Shown here: positions 62,048 to 64,000 of the stretch, piece by piece | Numbering within the stretch: the stretch's first letter is position 1 | How the letters are laid out: each line of letters begins with the position of its first letter | From: Haloarcula mannanilytica | GTDB lineage: Archaea > Halobacteriota > Halobacteria > Halobacteriales > Haloarculaceae | Reading direction: 5' to 3' | NCBI RefSeq assembly: GCF_005406125.1 | Contig: NZ_BIXZ01000001.1 | Span: 1,054,001 to 1,118,000 of the forward strand | DNA length: 64,000 nt | Program-made: the position numbers and the translations under genes | Notes under the pieces: generated by a model | The model's input: only the letters and a program-made list of their open reading frames with translations | The model's database searches: none | Told to the model about the DNA's origin: nothing

Positions 62048-62821
62048 ATGGCCGAACGGTACAGTGATTTGCCGGTTCAGGTCGGGCTACGCGTTGCGAT
62101 GCCGGTCGTCGGCGCGCTCGTGCTCGCCGTCCTGCTCCGGGGACTGTTCCCGCCGGACGAGATGTTCCGGTGGATGTTCCACCCGGCGACCATCGCCGGC
62201 TGTTGCTGGGCCGGCCAGCTCTGGTACGTCGGCCGCTCCGTCGACACGACCCGAATCGCCAGCACGCTCGTCGGTCTGGCGAACGGACTCACGGTGCTCC
62301 GCGGCGGGCTGTACGCCGTCGTCGCCGGGTTCGTCGTCGTCCCCCCGTCAACCGGCCTCGCGTGGGTCCCCGCAGCCTGTTACGGGACCGGCGCAGTGCT
62401 TGACCGACTGGACGGGGCCGTGGCCCGGACCGTCGGGGAACAGACGGAACTTGGCACTCGCCTCGACATGGCCTTCGACACCTTCGGCTTCGTCGCCGCG
62501 CCGCTGGTCGCGGTGCTGTGGGGTCGACTCCCCGTCTGGTACCTCTCGATATCGGCGGCCCGTTACGTGTTTCTGGCCGCACTCTACTGGCGACGGTACC
62601 AAGGGCGGCCGGTGTACGACACGCCGGACAGCAACCTCGGGAAGTACCTGGCGGGCGTCCAGATGGCCTTTATTACGGTCGCGCTGGTCCCGACGATTCC
62701 GACGGCGCTCGTCTGGACCACCGCGCCGTTCGTGCTCGCGCCGTCGCTGCTGGTGTTCGGCCGCGATTTCCTCGCTATCAGCGGACGGCTGCCCGAATCG
62801 TTCGCGGGCGGACAGGACTGA
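62048..62821 (+). CDS. CDP-alcohol phosphatidyltransferase family protein
   Basis: 257 residues, about seven membrane helices. The metal-binding signature is exact: D119-x2-D122-G123-x2-A126-R127-x8-G136-x3-D140-x3-D144 (LDRLDGAVAR, then LGTRLDMAFD). It transfers a phosphoalcohol between CDP and an alcohol in lipid synthesis; archaeal relatives make archaetidyl-serine, -glycerol or -inositol. A GTG two codons earlier can also start. Which alcohol is used cannot be told. Next gene follows in 27 bases. Confidence 0.85.
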   Translation: MAERYSDLPVQVGLRVAMPVVGALVLAVLLRGLFPPDEMFRWMFHPATIAGCCWAGQLWYVGRSVDTTRIASTLVGLANGLTVLRGGLYAVVAGFVVVPPSTGLAWVPAACYGTGAVLDRLDGAVARTVGEQTELGTRLDMAFDTFGFVAAPLVAVLWGRLPVWYLSISAARYVFLAALYWRRYQGRPVYDTPDSNLGKYLAGVQMAFITVALVPTIPTALVWTTAPFVLAPSLLVFGRDFLAISGRLPESFAGGQD

Positions 62822-62848
62822 TATACGACTGCGTACCTACGGTGAATC

Positions 62849-63319
62849 GTGCTCTTTCCGACACACCTCGTCGCCGCCGGGCTACTGAGCAGAGTAACGC
62901 GGCTGTCGCCGTGGTGGCTCGTCGTCGGCGCGGCGCTGCCGGACGTGGTCGACAAGCCGCTGGGGCTGCTCGGCGTCGTCGATCTCTATCACTCGGTCGG
63001 GCACGCCGCGCTTCTGGTGGTTCTCATGGTTCCGATTGCGCTGTCGGGCCGTGCCGGACTCGCCACGGCGGTCGGCTGGGTCTCGCATCTGCTGCTCGAC
63101 GCGCTCCACGTCGTCGTCAACGGCCGGCCTGGCGACGCGCTGTTTCTGGGTTGGCCGCTCACGGTCCCGCCGGACCCGCTTGCGATTCCGCCCGGGTCTT
63201 TCATCTGGTATTACCTCGGCACGCCGTCGTTCTATCTGGACGTGCTCCTGTGGGTGGCGCTTGCCGTCGTCGTCGTGGCCGAGCGCCGGGACAGCAGCGA
63301 CGCCGTGGCCGACCAGTAG
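62849..63319 (+). CDS. Membrane-bound YdjM/LexA-binding-type (metal-dependent hydrolase-like) protein
   Basis: 156 residues with about four helices. LFPTHLVAAGLL at the start, GAALPDVVDKP (about 26-36) and DLYHSVGHAALL, VSHLLLDALHVV contain the His and Asp residues typical of the YdjM (DUF457) membrane family, which are thought to bind metal and may hydrolyse membrane substrates. GTG start (VLFPTH). 27 bases after the CDP-alcohol gene; perhaps co-transcribed. Confidence 0.75.
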   Translation: MLFPTHLVAAGLLSRVTRLSPWWLVVGAALPDVVDKPLGLLGVVDLYHSVGHAALLVVLMVPIALSGRAGLATAVGWVSHLLLDALHVVVNGRPGDALFLGWPLTVPPDPLAIPPGSFIWYYLGTPSFYLDVLLWVALAVVVVAERRDSSDAVADQ

Positions 63320-63426
63320 CTGCCTCGGTAACTGGTCGGCGACACCTCAAAGCTGGACTGCGACCAAAGCCCCGTCTCCACCGTACCCAGTGGGAATATA
63401 CCACACCAGCCCTTCAGACGAGAGAC

Positions 63427-63987
63427 ATGGAGCAGTTCGTCGCGGACGTACTCGATTTCGTCGTCGAAATCGACGAGCGTACCGTGTCGCTGATACTCGA
63501 CCTGCGCGGCCCCTTCGCAACGAAGATACTAACGTCCGTGACCGGCCTCGGATCGGCTTCGGCAGCAATCGTATTCCTCGGAATGTTCTATCTGGCGGGC
63601 TGGGAGGAGGAACTCCTGACGGCCGCCGTCGCGCTGGCGCTGACCGGCGTGGTCGTCGGGGTACTCATGCAAACGGTACAGCGGCCGTTTCCGCCGGACC
63701 CGGTGTGTCTGACCGGGGACGCCGAGAGCGTCGCCACGTCGTTTCCCTCCGGCCACGCGGCCGCTGTCGTGGTCTTTGCGATGACCGCACGGCAGTCGCC
63801 GCGGTTGCCCTTCGGCGCTGTGGCCGCCCTCGCGGCGATGATTGCGTTCTCGCGGGTCTATCTCGGCACGCACTACCTCTCGGACACTGTGGCCGGCGTG
63901 GCAATCGGCGTCGGTGCGTTCGTCGTCGCGAAGCGACTCGTCGACCGGTTCGACCTGCTGTCACGTGTCCGACCGTATTTCGACTGA
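63427..63987 (+). CDS. PAP2-family phosphatase
   Basis: 186 residues, membrane. Phosphatase motifs: R86-P87 of motif 1 with the normal Lys seven residues before replaced by Val; motif 2 PSGH (107-110); motif 3 S142-R143-x5-H149-x3-D153. The His and Arg needed for the phosphohistidine mechanism are intact, so it probably hydrolyses lipid phosphates or undecaprenyl/dolichyl-type pyrophosphate, though the lost Lys may change binding. ATG at 63427. About 100 bases separate it from the previous gene. Confidence 0.82.
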   Translation: MEQFVADVLDFVVEIDERTVSLILDLRGPFATKILTSVTGLGSASAAIVFLGMFYLAGWEEELLTAAVALALTGVVVGVLMQTVQRPFPPDPVCLTGDAESVATSFPSGHAAAVVVFAMTARQSPRLPFGAVAALAAMIAFSRVYLGTHYLSDTVAGVAIGVGAFVVAKRLVDRFDLLSRVRPYFD

Positions 63988-64000
63988 GTCACAGCGCGAG

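Noticed and set aside
62518-63426. A long N-terminal extension of the PAP2 gene
   Set aside because: The frame is open by chance through two other genes; the PAP2 protein has its own good ATG at 63427.
1-64000. CRISPR arrays, rRNA genes, full insertion sequences, prophage
   Set aside because: No regular spaced repeats, rRNA-like sequence, transposase or phage structural gene was seen.

Overview
The window is chromosomal DNA of a halophilic archaeon, most probably a Haloarcula-like member of the Halobacteria. This is inferred from the high GC content, the strongly acidic proteins, leaderless-style starts with TATA-like boxes about 25 bases upstream, and haloarchaeal families such as HalX, HalOD1, CetZ, halocyanin, NreA, MptA and coenzyme F420 genes. 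There is no rRNA, CRISPR array or full insertion sequence. Almost all of it is single-copy housekeeping or accessory chromosome.

Layout. 1-9 kb: the cut-off start of a TrmB-type regulator, a HalOD1 protein, a Rieske protein with a long uncharacterised C-terminus, a pilin-like protein, dnaJ, a MazG-like protein, small membrane proteins, a halocyanin and a SRPBCC protein. 9-17 kb: a winged-helix regulator followed by a CetZ tubulin-like gene, an alkaline-phosphatase-superfamily enzyme, inorganic pyrophosphatase, a PadR-like regulator with a palindrome on its own promoter, RNase HI and nreA. 17-29 kb: a MITE-like element ending exactly at the stop codon of a small zinc-ribbon gene, arsenate-reductase-like protein, tRNA-Ile with an unusual hairpin tail, FxsA, cytochrome P450, a DUF255 protein that has lost its CxxC, a TrmB regulator, mptA, a HalX response regulator, a fused siroheme decarboxylase, a TrpD-like protein and an epoxide-hydrolase-like enzyme. 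29-43 kb: cyclophilin, two APC permeases fused to universal stress domains plus a free UspA, a MOSC protein, a three-cysteine ferredoxin and a complete dipeptide/oligopeptide ABC operon.

43-55 kb: tRNA-Leu followed by a 34-bp direct repeat and two hairpin units, a TrkA protein with stand-alone Lrp-type RAM proteins on either side, thymidylate kinase, cetZ1, the F420 genes cofC-cofG-cofH, a Na/Ca-exchanger-type antiporter, a second MITE-like element and purC. 55-64 kb: a tightly overlapping minus-strand operon (MDR dehydrogenase, PTPS-like protein without its catalytic cysteine, GT4 glycosyltransferase, methyltransferase), an alkaline-phosphatase-superfamily protein, a Gfo/Idh plus aldo-keto reductase fusion, a CDP-alcohol phosphatidyltransferase, a YdjM-type membrane protein and a PAP2 phosphatase.

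Two things look most worth following. First, tRNA-Ile and tRNA-Leu are each followed by long hairpins that end in a second copy of that tRNA's own 3' end. They share an 11-base loop pattern, and their stems show compensatory changes. Second, the 55-64 kb region reads like an uncharacterised glycoconjugate or pterin-like pathway. All family calls come from reading the sequence and from memory of the families. No database search was possible.
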